DNA of 64,000 bases, from positions 3,920,001 through 3,984,000 of the forward strand of contig JBBDHG010000054.1 of the NCBI GenBank assembly GCA_037951165.1. The letters run 5' to 3'. This document shows, piece after piece, positions 36,833 through 49,389 of the stretch. The translations under genes were made by a program, and so were the position numbers. A model generated the notes under the pieces. The model was given only the letters and a program-made list of their open reading frames with translations. It searched no databases and was not told the DNA's origin. Every line of letters starts with the position of its first letter. Position 1 is the stretch's first letter. The stretch is from Lophius americanus. Its lineage: Eukaryota; Chordata; Actinopteri; Lophiiformes; Lophiidae.

Positions 36833-37786
36833 GGTTGAACAAATACTTGTGTTCATTCTGTATTCGCACATAACAACCACACTGGTATACCGGTTAGCGC
36901 CGCTTTGGGAGGATGATGGCTTAAATCTGTTTTTTAAGTTTTGTCTTCCTCCGCGATGATTCCCGCTAACGTCAGCTGTGCAGGGTGCCACACTGGAAAT
37001 ATACTTACTGAAAGCTGAACTAGCTCTCCCTGAAAAAAAGGATTTTTTTTTCCTGATATGACAGAAATAATGTCTCACTCAGTCCTCAGCAAAGATTCAT
37101 GCTTATCTTACTGCCGGCATTTTACATTTGTGTTATTTTGACTTCCAGGTGCCAAAAACTAAAGGATTCAATATTTGTATCATATTTGTTTTATTTCTCA
37201 GGTGTTGAAACCAGTAGACCTGAATCTGGGGTATGAATAACTTTTGGGGTTGCAATGAGTACGTGAGATTATTTAGAAAAATATTAGACATGCATCATTT
37301 TTAAAGCAATTTTAATGCAATGAGTTAAAAAAAAGTATCCAACAAACCACTTATTCAGTATTTTCATACTTTTTCCTTAATAGTATAAGAAGTCATCTGA
37401 TAAAAAGGGTAAATTCTTTTTTACCTTCTTTTTTGCGAAAGACATTCTATTTAAAAATTTCTATTTTTTTGAATTTTATCTTTAAATTTGTTTTTCACTT
37501 ACTTTTTAAGTTTTGTTAATGTTTACCTTTAAGGAGTTTTATAATGAAAATGCACTTAACAACCCAAAATTGCATTGATCAGATGTTGCATGGCTGCAAA
37601 GATAATTATAAAGGGCTGCATTGTTGAAAAGGTTTGAGAGTCAGTGAGTGGGTTTACTAGGGACACTTTTCTCCTTTCCGAATTAAACCTTTCTGAATTG
37701 CAATGCCGGTCGTCTGTTTACAAAACCTGTGATCTTTTCCAACCCGGTGTTTACGTGCATCGACTCATCTAATCGGAAACGCTTTC

Positions 37787-37813
37787 AGACATGGGCTTTC
37801 AGACATGATCTAC
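37787..37813. repeat. direct duplication
   Basis: CTTTCAGACATG is repeated with a 3-nt gap: a recent small tandem duplication. Confidence 0.7.
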
Positions 37814-38900
37814 ATTCCCGTTCATACGGTGGCGATAATGCTACTGATTTATCATACGCTTGGATTAAGCAAAAATAAATAAATAAATAAATGAAATGGA
37901 AAAAACAAAGTGTACTAGTGGGGTAAATTTGTTTTGGCAGGAACTTTTAAAACTAGCATGTCTTTCCACTGAAAGACACTAGCAGGCCTTAAAACTAGAC
38001 ACCCATCCAGGATTGAAGTCAGACTTACTTTCTTGCTTTCTGACTTTACTACCCTATACCTTATTCTTAGGATAAAACAATACAAAATGCAATAAGTCAT
38101 GATTTTTTTCAAGAGTCCATCTGCTTTATGTGAACACTTTTCCTTTGTAGGGTAGCAGGGGGAGCCTTGACAGTTTCCCAGATCCACAGATGGATTCTAG
38201 CCCAGAACCGTCCTACCATGAACAAATTGTACAAACAAACTCTTCCTCCTGGTTGTAACATGATCAAAAATAAAGCCACATTCTTATAAATTAAAAGACT
38301 AGAAGCATTCTTTATATTAGTAGGAATTATTCTGTAACATAGCTGCTTCATGTTGTTTAAATGATTTGGATGGAGGATCATGTAAAACTGTAGTTTGAAT
38401 TTATGTTGTGGTCCTGAGCCGTGCAGCACAGAAATTCGTTTTTTCTTGCTTGTGCTTCTCGGGTGTCATTGCATAAAAGTCTTTGAGTTGTAAATTTGTA
38501 GACGTGATCTTTCTCTGCTGGGATATTATGAAAAACCAATGTTGTACTTTGTTTAAACTCGCTCAGTATGAGCTGGAATACCTCCTTAAATTAGGTATAA
38601 ATTCTAAAAAGAGAACACTTCACCTTGCAAACACACTTAACAAGATTAGAATTCTTTTTAGACCGAACTGAGACTGATATCCCAATAATAACGCATTTCT
38701 ACTTGATTGGAATTCTGTTTTTGAAGGTGTACACTGAAAAAACATATCCCATAATGCTTGTATTCTGCCAGTTGTTGGAAGTATATTTTAGCCATATTTG
38801 CATTTCTTGTATCGTTAATAACTGCGTGATGATGTCTCTGATCGTAAATAGTCTCTACATATGGCAGTGTTTGTGTCTTATGCATCTCCTCAGCATCCCT

Positions 38901-38955
38901 GGTGTGTGTGTGTGTGAGTGTGAATGTGTGTGTGTGAGTGTGAATGTGTGTGTGT
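38901..38955. repeat. TG array with a higher-order 20-bp unit
   Basis: The unit GTGTGTGTGAGTGTGAAT occurs twice, so the dinucleotide array has begun to duplicate as a larger unit. Confidence 0.8.
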
Positions 38956-39444
38956 TCCAAAAGTAGTGCAGGAAGTTTGTTGTAAATGGACCCCTGTGAA
39001 TTTTATCCATGCTCTTGTCATCAGTGGTGACTCATCGCTGCACAAACACACACACACACTCACACACACATACACCATGAACACATGTTGTTTACCCCCC
39101 CAGCGGTGACCATGTTTTACATCCACAGCTCCTGGCACTGAGAGTTACTGTGTAATAAATATCTTATAAACCCGTTATACGTGTCTTTTAAAACCATACA
39201 CGCAGAAAATCTGCGATTAACACTTATTAAAACTGTAATTAGATTTGTCAGAACTTTTAGGTGTGTGTGTGTGTGAGAGTGTGTCTGGATGTGTGAGTGT
39301 GATAGTGACTGTATGTATTTCAGCTTCTGAGGAAGATGTGAGTGTAGGAGATGGGATAGATTTGGGGTAAGATGAGAGTCTTGATGTGTACTTGGATCAT
39401 GCCGGTTTGTCTGACCCTGTCTGTAGCTCACCTGTGCTAGTCTG

Positions 39445-39445
<1 letters not shown>

Positions 39446-39530
<85 letters not shown>
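39446..39530. repeat. CA microsatellite
   Basis: 85 bp of uninterrupted CA, the second longest pure array in the window. A TC run follows at 39573-39602. Confidence 0.97.
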
Positions 39531-39534
<4 letters not shown>

Positions 39535-40249
39535 ACAGAGACAGACACGTACACTTCTAAGGGCGGTTCTTCTCTCTCTCTCTCTTTGTCTCTCTCTTTC
39601 TCTGTCACATACACACACATGCATAACTTGCCCCTGAATCATGAGATGCTGATTTATAGAGTGGTTTATCTCTTCCTCTGTGACCCAGTAACCGCTACCC
39701 GGGGTCCCTCGCCCCCCCACCCCTCTCTTTCCCAGCCGTAACACATGGCGGGACACCCTGTGGTGAGGTGTGTCAGTTGAGGAGTGATTTAGAGCTGCTC
39801 TGCGCCGACTACTGCTGAGACACCTGCCCCAGGAATCCTGCCTGATACGCACACTCACACACACACACATATAGACACACATACACACACACACACCTCT
39901 ATAGCTAAACACAGATGCATGCATTTGTGGCAGATACACGGACATAACCTGAAACTACACTGGTTCTCATACTATATATAAGGAGGATAACTTATTTTGT
40001 ATTTCCACAAAGCGTTGCATCCCTGCTCCCTTTGCATCATGGGCGATCGAGTTCTGTGTTTCCAGAAGTTGTCATAGATCGGAAATAGTCCATCTCCATC
40101 AGAGAATATTAAATAGAATCCGTCAAATATAAAAATCTATTGGATAAGGGGTCCTGTGTAAGGTTCTTTAGGCAGCTTTATCAAGGGTGAATTAGTTATG
40201 ACTAGTGGGCTGCAGGACTCATTCTTTTGGAAAGATTTTTCTGGGCCCA

Positions 40250-40408
40250 TAGGATTTTACTTATAAGACAGCAGAAGATAGACAGGAAACATGGAGAGAG
40301 AGATCGGTAGGTGACTCAGGTAGACTAGAACCTGTGAACGTTGCTCTATGAGGACTAAGACTCTGTACATGGAGCGCCTGCTGTACTGACCGAGCTAAAC
40401 AGGGGCCC
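40250..40408 (-). mobile_element. tRNA-headed SINE-like repeat, reverse
   Basis: Read on the minus strand it opens with GTTTAGCTCGGTCAG (A-box-like), passes the GGCGCTCCATGTACAGAGTC region and ends in CATGTTTCCTGTCTATCTTC. It is a decayed copy of a teleost repeat with a tRNA-like head. A shorter relative lies at 33008. Confidence 0.65.
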
Positions 40409-40427
40409 GGGTGTTCTCATTTTGCAA

Positions 40428-40535
40428 GGTTTAGTACCAACTGAAGCGTTCTGATGAAGGACAGCTGGTGAACCAGTGACGGGATCATGGTCCCACTGAC
40501 ATCTAAAGATGTACTGCTCTTCTGTGGATTCTTTC
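40428..40535 (+). pseudogene. Tc1-like fragment
   Basis: GTTTAGTACCAACTGAAGCG, then GAAGGACAGCTGGTGAACCA and GACGGGATCATGG match the same transposase-coding segment as in the element at 29206. It is too decayed to translate. Confidence 0.6.
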
Positions 40536-40785
40536 TTTGCGTTTAACTTCAAGGTTCACCCTTTTGAATGGTCAGACTAAACAAAACATTTGGAGATGTT
40601 GGACTCTCTATAGAACTGAGGTGACTTTGTAGAGTTAGTGATTGATTAAAAGGGGGAAATTCAGCTTATTGCTAATCCTTTTTATGGTCACACACTCACC
40701 CTTCATCATTAACAAATACAGATGAACCATTAACAATTATATAATACTCAGTGAAAGGTATTATACTTTCAGACATTTTTAGTTT

Positions 40786-41240
40786 GTACCGATCATCCAT
40801 AACATTATTAACAGGTGAAGGATAGGCAAAGTCGGAATAGCTTTGTTATTCTCGTCATAATGGCACCTGTCAGGGGATGGGATAGAAGAAGTAGAAGATT
40901 TTATTTTTCACATACAATCATAAAAGCAGTGCAACGTAGCAGAATTGGTTTTCTGCATTTAACCCGTCCCCATTAGATAGCAAGTTAACATTTTGTGCAG
41001 GAGTTTAATGTGTTGGAAGAAGAAAGAATAGGCAAGAAGGAGAACTGAGTGACTTTGATTAGGGCCACATTGTGATGGTTAGATGACTGGGTCAGACTAA
41101 CTCCAGAGCAGCAAGTCTTGTTGGTTGTTCCTGGTCTTGCAGTTCTTAGTAACTACCAAAGTGACCTAAAGAAGGACAAACGGGTGAAGCAGTGACTCAC
41201 TGATGGACGTCTTCTCCAATCCCACAAGAGAGCTCTGATA
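40786..41240 (+). pseudogene. Tc1-like transposon relic carrying a nested insertion
   Basis: TACCGATCATCCATAACATT is the terminal repeat of the family seen at 29206. GGGCCACATTGTGATGGTTA, then GATGACTGGGTCAGACTAAC and AAGGACAAACGGGTGAAGCA follow as the transposase N-terminal region. A foreign segment at 40885-40978 interrupts it. The rest of the transposase is missing. Confidence 0.75.
40885..40978 (+). mobile_element. nested repeat inside the Tc1-like relic
   Basis: GAAGATTTTATTTTTCACAT ... GCAGTGCAACGTAGCAGAAT ... TCTGCATTTAACCCGTCCCC is a common fish retroelement tail. GATAG occurs on both sides (40881-40885 and 40976-40980), as expected for a short target-site duplication. Confidence 0.6.
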
Positions 41241-41959
41241 ACATGGTGTCGGTAGTTTTTAATGTTGAGGCTGATCACTTTAGAAGTCGGACCTTTTATG
41301 AAAACGTAGGCATTCCATAGAGCACCAACTGAAGTCGGTTAAATTAAGTTTCTTGCGGCTCTCTTATGTTCAAAGACCTCCTGAGACGGCAGACTGTGCT
41401 GAGGATGCGTGTTTTGGGACATTCGCACGCACTAAGTTGTATGGAATTCTTAACATTTAACCGCATTAAGTTCTAAAAAGACACTTAAAGTAACCTAATA
41501 ATCTTACATTTGTAGTACATCATCTCGTTTCATCTGCAGGGAAGGTAAAGAGTAAATGACTGCCTAATTAAAATCCTAGAAAAAGCAGGCTTCCTCGGTG
41601 GCGTGCTGAAATTGTTTCCATGCCGAAGATGAGTTTTCTCCATGACAGCAGCATAAAAACAATGAGCGACTACCGTTCAGTATGTAATAATATGTATAAT
41701 TATAGAATCATTTTTCAAAACGTTGTCAGATGCGGTCTTGGTCATTATTTTTTACGCTTCCGGGTTTAGTGTGTATTTTCTCTTCCTTGATGTATTCACT
41801 TTAAAAAAACAAAAAAACAACTAAATTTAATTTATAAGAAAGCAACAACATGAAAACCGTGAGATCAAATTTGCACATACCTCTGGTGAGTCTCATGTCT
41901 GCATCATGCTGTGGCCTCCAGTCTCTCTCTCTTCTAATTGTCCTCTAACAAAGAGTCGC

Positions 41960-42320
41960 AGGTTACTGGAGGACATGCAATAAGCTCATTTTGATGCAGA
42001 AGACTACAAACGGGCGCGGGCCGCGACATCGGCACGAAGCTGTGATCCTGATTGTTATTTTGTTATACGAGACCTTGATCAAATTTCCTCTGGATTTATC
42101 CCCCTCGTGGCACGCAGGAGAATCCCATTAGCCACCTCGGGAAGGAGCTCCACCCAGGAATTCAAATAGATTCTGACCTTCCCTCCGCTCCCAGAGATTC
42201 ATAGCGGATGCTCGCTTTCAAGGTGACCCCTCGTGAAATATTTGGTTTTGGTTTTATGTAATTAGATGATTCATTAAACGATTCTGAAATGAAATGCTGT
42301 TAGATTAATGTTTTCAGATG
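41960..42320. promoter_or_regulatory. possible conserved non-coding element
   Basis: A repeat-free block with a GC-rich core (GGGCGCGGGCCGCG) and motifs such as CCTTGATCAAATTTCC and ATGTAATTAGATGATTCATT. It has no coding signal. Confidence 0.27.
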
Positions 42321-42396
42321 GGGTTTAAGGTGAGACACTGAGCTCAAGAAGTGGTTTTATTTTAGAACGTAGTGACCTATAGGAGTTCACATCATG

Positions 42397-42397
<1 letters not shown>

Positions 42398-42440
<43 letters not shown>
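42398..42440. repeat. AT microsatellite
   Basis: 43 bp of pure TA/AT, self-complementary and cruciform-prone. Confidence 0.97.
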
Positions 42441-42444
<4 letters not shown>

Positions 42445-42554
42445 TTCCTGGCTATTTTTATTCTGAGCATTAAGAGAATAGACCTTCTTATATATATGGG
42501 GAAAGACAAGAGGACTGATTTTTGATTGAGCAAATGTCACCAAACCTTCATAAT

Positions 42555-42580
42555 TAACTGAATGCTACAGCATTCAGTTA
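42555..42580. repeat. short perfect inverted repeat
   Basis: TAACTGAATGCT and AGCATTCAGTTA, 12-bp arms with an AC loop. Confidence 0.8.
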
Positions 42581-42830
42581 TGTTGACTTTACTGAACACA
42601 AGAATGTTACATTTACTAAACACAGATTAGTTGTAATTATGTTGTAAGATTATGTTATTTGTACCTAATTCAGATAATACTGTTAGGGTTAGGTGACCGT
42701 AGTAAAAACACATTCAGGTCATGTAAACACAGGTTGTTGTTGGTGGTGTTTTTTTAACAGATTTGAATTGTACACCTGAACAATACAACTATCATTAAAA
42801 GGGGTTCATGGATGGTTTTTAACTTGTTTA

Positions 42831-43157
42831 TTAAAGGACCAGTGTGTAAACTTTGATCTCTTCATGCTTGTTTTGATGGCGAGGCTTTTAGCTCTGTTGA
42901 ATCTTTTTAACAAGTATGATCCTCCTTTTGTTAAAACACAAAACACAGTAACAACTTAAATATATTTGCGTTTGTACAAACATGGTGACATCCAGCAGGA
43001 CCCGCTCCAGGAGGTTCAAAGGGCTTTTTCTAAAGATTACTAAAAAAAATGTAAAATTGTGCTTTCATCTGAAAAAACACAGAAAAAACCTAGTTATTAT
43101 TATTATTTAAAGAGATGCCACTAAATACCCCGGTAATTATACACACTGGCCCTTTAA
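42831..43157. mobile_element. MITE with TTAA ends
   Basis: The 19-bp terminal inverted repeats (TTAAAGGACCAGTGTGTAA at the left and TACACACTGGCCCTTTAA at the right) are nearly complementary. The element is about 327 bp long and has no coding capacity. The tips and TTAA target match an abundant teleost non-autonomous DNA transposon family. Confidence 0.85.
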
Positions 43158-43705
43158 GTAAGTTGTGTTATAAATCATTAAAAGGCTGCTATAATTCATT
43201 CGATAAAAGTAGGTGACCTATTGTTCTCCAAATAGTCAACCTGTATGTATAATAAGTTGCTACATTCATTATTTATAAGGTGTTTACGACTTAATACAAA
43301 ACGGAATCATAAACCATTCATGAATAAGTTATACATGTAGAATAATTGAAAAGTGGTACCAAATAGGCAGCACTTGAAATAACATAATCGAAACAGATCC
43401 AATTCAGAAGAACATTTTACTCCTACATGAATGTAGTTAACGCCTCCTGCTTCAAGTGTTGAAGCTGTACTTCACACCGGCTCCATGTTTCATTTCAGAG
43501 AGTGGGTTTCAGCTACACACACTGCTATCAGATAAAACCGTTACGGATCACGTCCCTGTGTTTTCGTAAACAAAGTTTACATCGCTTCCTGTGGCAACAG
43601 ACTCAATCCAGATGTTTTCATTTCTGTCATGCAGGACACCAGCGATGTTGAGTTTCAAAAACAATCCAAACAATATTCAGCATGGGAAATCAATTTGGAT
43701 CAGGG

Positions 43706-43706
<1 letters not shown>

Positions 43707-43769
<63 letters not shown>
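43707..43769. repeat. TC microsatellite
   Basis: 63 bp of TC running into AGACTGAGTGAGAGAGAGG, which is complementary to the array and gives a ready hairpin. Confidence 0.96.
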
Positions 43770-43771
<2 letters not shown>

Positions 43772-43861
43772 ACTGAGTGAGAGAGAGGATATACATTTTG
43801 AAGCAAAATCATTGTAATGTAGGTTTTTTGGCAAATGACAAAAAGTTTACTTTACTGATAT

Positions 43862-44600
43862 CCGCATGGTCAAAACTATTCAACCCCTTAAAGAGGAGAA
43901 CCTCAACTATTTTCCTAATGATGAATAATGAGGACCTAGTACAAACACAGTCAGTTTCTGGCAGTGTTCCTGCGGAATCTTAGCCCATTCCTCCTGTCTA
44001 AAGGCCCTCAGCCCTGCATTTTACATGCTGGCACATCCAGATGTGACGACCACTCCAGAATGTTCTTCTGAGAACATTCCTTGGTGAACTTTGAGGTCTA
44101 CTTGAGATCAATGTCCTTTTGGTATTCCCAATCACTCCAAAGCTTCACCCTCCTCACAGACGGCGAGATGGTTTCCTCCAGGATTCCCTGGTACCGTATG
44201 GAATCCATCAAAAGCAAAGCGGCCACAGACCATTACCGAATGGCACCGCCATGCTTCTCTGTAGGTCCGGTGCTCTTTTCAACTTATGCTTCACGCTTCC
44301 TCCTGTGGACATACCCCTGATCCACGGGCGTGTTAAGTCACAGTTGTCTTTCTTCGCTCCACAGAACAGCATCCTGGAACGTCTGTGATTTATCTCGATG
44401 GTTTCTAGAGTACGGGAGCAAACAGGAGCTTTGCTTGTGCTTTCAGGTCGGCGTTGGCCAACGTCTGGGAGTCCAGGCAACTTATTTGGGGGTTTTAATG
44501 TAATGGCTCGGTTTTTCAATAACACCATATCAGGGAAGTTCTTCAGGTCTTTACATAAGACAGAAGCAGCTTTTTGTGTTCGATGTGGACAAATCGAATA
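43862..44600 (-). pseudogene. Tc1/mariner-type transposon relic
   Basis: The plus strand carries recognisable antisense transposase sequence: CATGGTCAAAACTATTCAAC at the tip, then TTCTGGCAGTGTTCCTGCGG, TAGCCCATTCCTCC, TCCTCACAGACGGCGAGATG, CACCGCCATGCTTCTCTGTA and CTCCACAGAACAGCATCCTG. The gene therefore ran on the minus strand. Deletions and frameshifts leave only short frames. This family is distinct from the other three Tc1-like lineages here. Confidence 0.82.
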
Positions 44601-45086
44601 AACTGTGACTTTGTGCTCACAGTTAATCCTGATGATGATGTTAGATCAGGATCAGAGAACTAAAGTTAGGAGTTATCAAATGGAATTCTATGTTTCTACT
44701 TATTTTCCTCATTTTAAATAGTTAAAGAATCTGCTCACCGCTGAAAGTAACAGGATGGGCGAAGTGAAACCCAAAATACCACGACAATCTGAAGAGCTGA
44801 TGTCAGCAAACATATGGATAAACAATTAATTTGAATCACACGCAGACACCGGAAGGTTCTCCGTCTTTGGTTTACAGCAGAGATTTTATTCATAACAGAA
44901 GTAAATAAAGACTCAGTGTGTGCTGGGTGACATGCAGCTTCATGCTGACGTAGAATATAATGAAACAATGAATAGAAGAAGATGGATACAGCGCTGAAAA
45001 TCCATCTTTACCCGTGTGTACACCAGCCCCCAAAACCTGAGATGACGATTTATTTGACAGAATGGAAATAATTTGCAGACCCTAAA

Positions 45087-45110
45087 TTTTTTTTTTTTTT
45101 TTTTTTTTTT
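45087..45110. repeat. T24 run
   Basis: 24 consecutive T. Confidence 0.97.
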
Positions 45111-45374
45111 ATGCTTAAGTCCAATTCCAGTTTCTACGAACGAGTATAAGAAAAGAAAAATGAGGAGTCCTTTTTTTTGAATAATTAATTTCAAGAATAA
45201 AAGTCGAAGTAAGCCAGGAGAATATTTTCTTCTTTTTTTATTTGGTATTTCTGTGCGTCTGTCAGCGCGCTGTCGCTCCGGGCATAGTTCTTCTGTTTAT
45301 TCGATATTTCGACTTCATTCTCGAAATGAAGTATGAAAAAAATCTTCCCTCCTCTCATTCTTTTTTTTTTATCT

Positions 45375-45500
45375 TGCCTGGCCCTGATTCTCCTTCATAG
45401 GTTTCCCATTAAACCACATCTGTAGTTAATCAGTTTCCTAATGAATTAAATAGAAACACATTTAATTATATCAGTCATGTCAGGCATCCTGAAAGTCTTG
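45375..45500. promoter_or_regulatory. possible conserved non-coding element
   Basis: Contains TTAAACCACATCTGTAG (RUNX-like AACCACA and an E-box), AGTTAATCAGTTTCCTAATG and ACATTTAATTATATCAG, a dense homeodomain-type set in repeat-free sequence. Confidence 0.27.
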
Positions 45501-45536
45501 CAATCTGAGCACAGGGATTTAAGTGGGTCAGCACGA

Positions 45537-45541
<5 letters not shown>

Positions 45542-45584
<43 letters not shown>

Positions 45585-45594
45585 GTGTGTGTGT
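45542..45594. repeat. TG microsatellite
   Basis: About 53 bp of TG with one CG step. Confidence 0.95.
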
Positions 45595-46477
45595 TTCCGT
45601 TTCCAGCAGCCTTTTTCATGGCCTATTTTCTCTTAAAGTAGACGGCACGTCCTCTACGGTCAATAAAAGTGTTCCAGTGTTGCCGTTACTAAAAACCCTC
45701 ATCATACACTTTTATCCTTTCCCATCATCCTTTGGGTCTATACCTGTTTGTTCCTTTATCTACAAACAACACTGTATAGCAATAATAATGATCGTAATAA
45801 TAATACCAGTATCAAGCCATTAACGACTATTTTCCATCTCACCTGCGATCTTGTCAACTTTCAGAATGGAACCTCACTGGATATCTAACTATATCTAATA
45901 TTTTATTGTGAAAAGACGATGTGGAACTTTGGACCTATTTAATTAGTGTTAAAAAGAATCCTTGCAGAATGTTATTTTCATAACTACACTGAAAAACATG
46001 TTGAAATTAGCTTTACTTTATTTTGTCAAGTATCTATTTCTTTAAAATCTAATTCCAGATTTATATTTTTTAACGTGAGTTTAACCTTTTCTTTAAAGTC
46101 ACCGGGGGTCAGGGAGAATTTTTGTTTCAGCGTCAGAAAGTAGAATTGTTCCATTTTCATGTTTTCAGGTGTTTTGTGGTTGGTCATGAACTCTCTCGGA
46201 GGTATGTTGGATTTATCTGCAGAGAAATCACCACAGCTCACGTTTTTCTTCACTGAAGAAAAGAAGTTTGTTGAATTTCATTTCTTTTAATTATGTCTAT
46301 TTATTTTGTTTTATCTAGATCTAGATATTTTCATAAAATGATCCAACTTAACATAAAAATTATGTCTAAGTTTACATCAAATTCATTTTGTTGGACTGGT
46401 GAAAAAAACTATTTTTGTAAGCCAACGTTTGACATGAATTGGTGATTTTTTATTGTTCTTATCAAACCTTTTCTACA

Positions 46478-46625
46478 CTGTAAAAAGAGAATTGTTAATG
46501 AACACAAAAAATAAAACTTCTGTGGAATCACTCAATTATATTACAGTATTTACTTTCATATTTACTTCGTACATCAGAGTCAAAACACTGTAAAAAATGG
46601 AATTGTTGGTGATTTTACAAAATTA
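46478..46625. mobile_element. possible CACTGTAAAAA MITE tips
   Basis: CACTGTAAAAAGAGAATTGT at 46479 and CACTGTAAAAAATGGAATTG at 46590 are two same-orientation copies of the tip motif, with a shared AATTGTT sequence after it. These are fragments, not a complete element. Confidence 0.35.
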
Positions 46626-47255
46626 CTTTCCCTAGTGACACAATGAAATGATATTTATTTATATTTTGAACGGTTTAGTCCTGGCTGTGGTTTGCCCATT
46701 GCACATACATTTCTTTTTTTTTTACAGATCTCCTTTCCATGACTTGTAAAAACAAGTTTAAAAAAGAGTGTATATAATAGATTACAATAAATTACATATG
46801 TTTTAATTTCATTTCAGCAATAACATGCAAATAGTTCCACGACTTTCAAAAAGCCAGGAAAAGGATGTGAATCTGTCTTGAGTGGGTGTAAATGTTCCTG
46901 TAGCGGCCTGGAAATGGTTGCTGCTGGCTACTATTGTCACACATGGGATTAAAGTACAATGGCGTGTCCCGCTCTAAATCACGGGGGCCGACGACATCAT
47001 GGGTGTTTCTGTGAATGTGTGTGTGGTTTAAATGGCTGTGTATCAGTGGCATTCAGAGCGGCACAATGGTTCCGTAAAGGATGAGCGCAGGCAAACAGGT
47101 TTAAGGCTGTCCTGGTTGTGGTTTAGTACGTGTCTCCAGGGTGACGGTGGACTTTGCATGTGTGCGTCTGTGTTTGGGGTACGAGTCAAAGGGCACTAAG
47201 AGGTCAGAGTCATATTCTAACACGACACCAGACCATGGATATACACATAGTTACA

Positions 47256-47286
<31 letters not shown>

Positions 47287-47372
47287 ACAAGGACAGTGAA
47301 GGTGCATTCAATAGATCGGGACAAACAAATTCATTGTCAGTTTGTGTTGAAAGGTCGTTTCTATGCGTGGGA

Positions 47373-47412
47373 ATGTGTTCACATGTTCACGTGTTCACGT
47401 GTTCACATGTTC
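47373..47412. repeat. 8-bp tandem repeat that tiles E-boxes
   Basis: Five units of (A/G)TGTTCAC phase: CACATG, CACGTG, CACGTG and CACATG hexamers recur every 8 bp, symmetric about the centre. Two perfect CACGTG boxes lie at 47388-47393 and 47396-47401. Confidence 0.85.
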
Positions 47413-47873
47413 TCATCCTCACCCACTCTCACTCCCTCTTTGTCGTCCTTATTTCAACCTCCTTCCCTCGCTCTCGCTCCCCTATTTCCATCTCCCCATC
47501 TGTTCCACAGTTTGGTACCAGCCATGCCGATATGAAATGTGGACAGATATGTAATAAGAGATGCATTACATCTCAAAACCAATTATGTGTATCCTGTGTC
47601 CCACATCTGTAGCGGTGAAATTAACATCACCTGTATGTGTGGGTTTACGTGTGTGTTTGTGTTTGTGTGTGTTTGTGTCTTTGGAGAGTTTCTGCTGGTT
47701 GTTCTGGATGTTCTGGCTGACCCGGCTAACCTCTGGAGTGTGCAGTGTAGAAAGCTGTTATTGCTTCCATGATGGATGCAGCAGGGAGTTGATCCGTACC
47801 CCTGCTTGTGTGGGGTTTGTACTGTACTTACCCTATTTTACCCCAGTTTATCGTCCTTCACACAACAGCAGTT

Positions 47874-47910
47874 ACACACACACACACACACACACCCACA
47901 CACACACACA
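47874..47910. repeat. CA microsatellite
   Basis: About 37 bp of CA with one CCCA interruption. Another CA run lies at 47258-47284. Confidence 0.93.
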
Positions 47911-48012
47911 TGCCCTATTTTAAAAAACTTGATTTGTGACTCATTTATTCGTTTTTAGGACTGGCATCACATGCCGTATGCTAACAGTTGGACTTAATAA
48001 AAGCTTGTTTAT

Positions 48013-48055
48013 TAATAATAATAATAATAATGTGTGTGAGTGTGTGTGTGTGTGT
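48013..48055. repeat. compound AAT then TG microsatellite
   Basis: Six TAA units directly followed by TG. Confidence 0.92.
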
Positions 48056-48798
48056 CTATGTGTGTGTGATCATTTACCTCATTCTATGCAGATGGAAAAT
48101 TTGTTGGAATCAATAGACGCACTCCAAAAACAGTCTTTCAGACTCTGGAACTAATCTCTGGCATTTCCCGTAAGAAGTGAATGAATTTAAGGGCTTTTTT
48201 TAGTAACGCTTTTCTTTTAGTGATACCAGTAATAAGGCTGAAATGTCGTAAGCCGGTCAGCAGTTGGCCTAGCAACGACATTTTGCGAAACATACAATTT
48301 GAAACAGACATTTCACTGTATTAGGTATTTTTTTGAGGTTACGATTCGAAGCAGTTGTTCGTTTATGAGCTTCTAAAAGTGGTGTCTGACGGTGCCGTTG
48401 GTATCCAAGCAATAAACAGAGACGTTATTCAGGACCAATCGCTTCACACTTACGTCACTTCATTGTCCGTCGATGTTGGGATAGAACTTACTCCGATGTA
48501 GGAGCTAAAGAAAGTCTTATCTATCTGCGGGAGTAGAATAAAACAAGAAGTGTAAAAATGTTGCTGTGGTCCAAAACGCCTGTTGCTTATTTTAGCGTAT
48601 GTAATAAAAAATCTTAGCTTTCCACCATTGGTTTGATCTCAGGCCATCAAGGCAAAGTATTATGTGGTGGTAAAAATACAGATTCTTGGCCGATGAGAGG
48701 GATTATACATATATATTTAAGATAATCATACACAATCCGCCTATTTCTTTAAATATAATTGATGATTGATTAATGATAATGAAGAAGTATTAAGCGAG

Positions 48799-48965
48799 TA
48801 TGGTGGTGTAGTGGTTAGCCATGTGGGCTCAGATCTCACTTTGAATTCTTTCTGTGTCTGTTTGGGTTCCTTCCAACTGCCATGGCTTCCTCCCATGGTC
48901 CAAAAACTCCACTTCCTGCTTGTCCCTTAGTGATTTTATTCGACTCTAAGCTCTCAGGTAGCACA
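48799..48965 (+). mobile_element. tRNA-headed SINE-like repeat, 5' part
   Basis: TATGGTGGTGTAGTGGTTAG contains an A-box-like TGGTGTAGTGG. TTCTTTCTGTGTCTGTTTGG, then GGCTTCCTCCCATGGTCCAA match the body of the family at 9638. The 3' end is lost. Confidence 0.65.
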
Positions 48966-49389
48966 AAGTACTGGGTAGGTTCTTAAACGTCTGATGTGTT
49001 TTCTGTGTTCATTTCATCGCGACAAAAGTCTTTGTGAATAGAAGTTGACCCCAGGTGGGGTTTTTTTATCAAAAAGAGGTTAGACTGATATATTAAAGCC
49101 AATATTTGCTGCTGTTCAAATGTAATTTAGTGTCGGTAGCAGGCAAAGGCTATGCTGCTCGTTTGATCACATTTATCCCTATACACTGGAAATGACAGTG
49201 TTTTGAACTAGAGTAGGGTATAATAGAGAGGATCTCCCCCAAAATTTGTTAATATGGTTCGTTAATATGCTGCTAATTGAATTGTGTGTGTTTCCTTTCC
49301 GCTGTGTTGTCTGCTACCATGCATAGAATGTTGACCTTCTAAATGTCCTCTTCCTCCTTATGCATCTCCTCACTCCTCTATTTTCTCTC

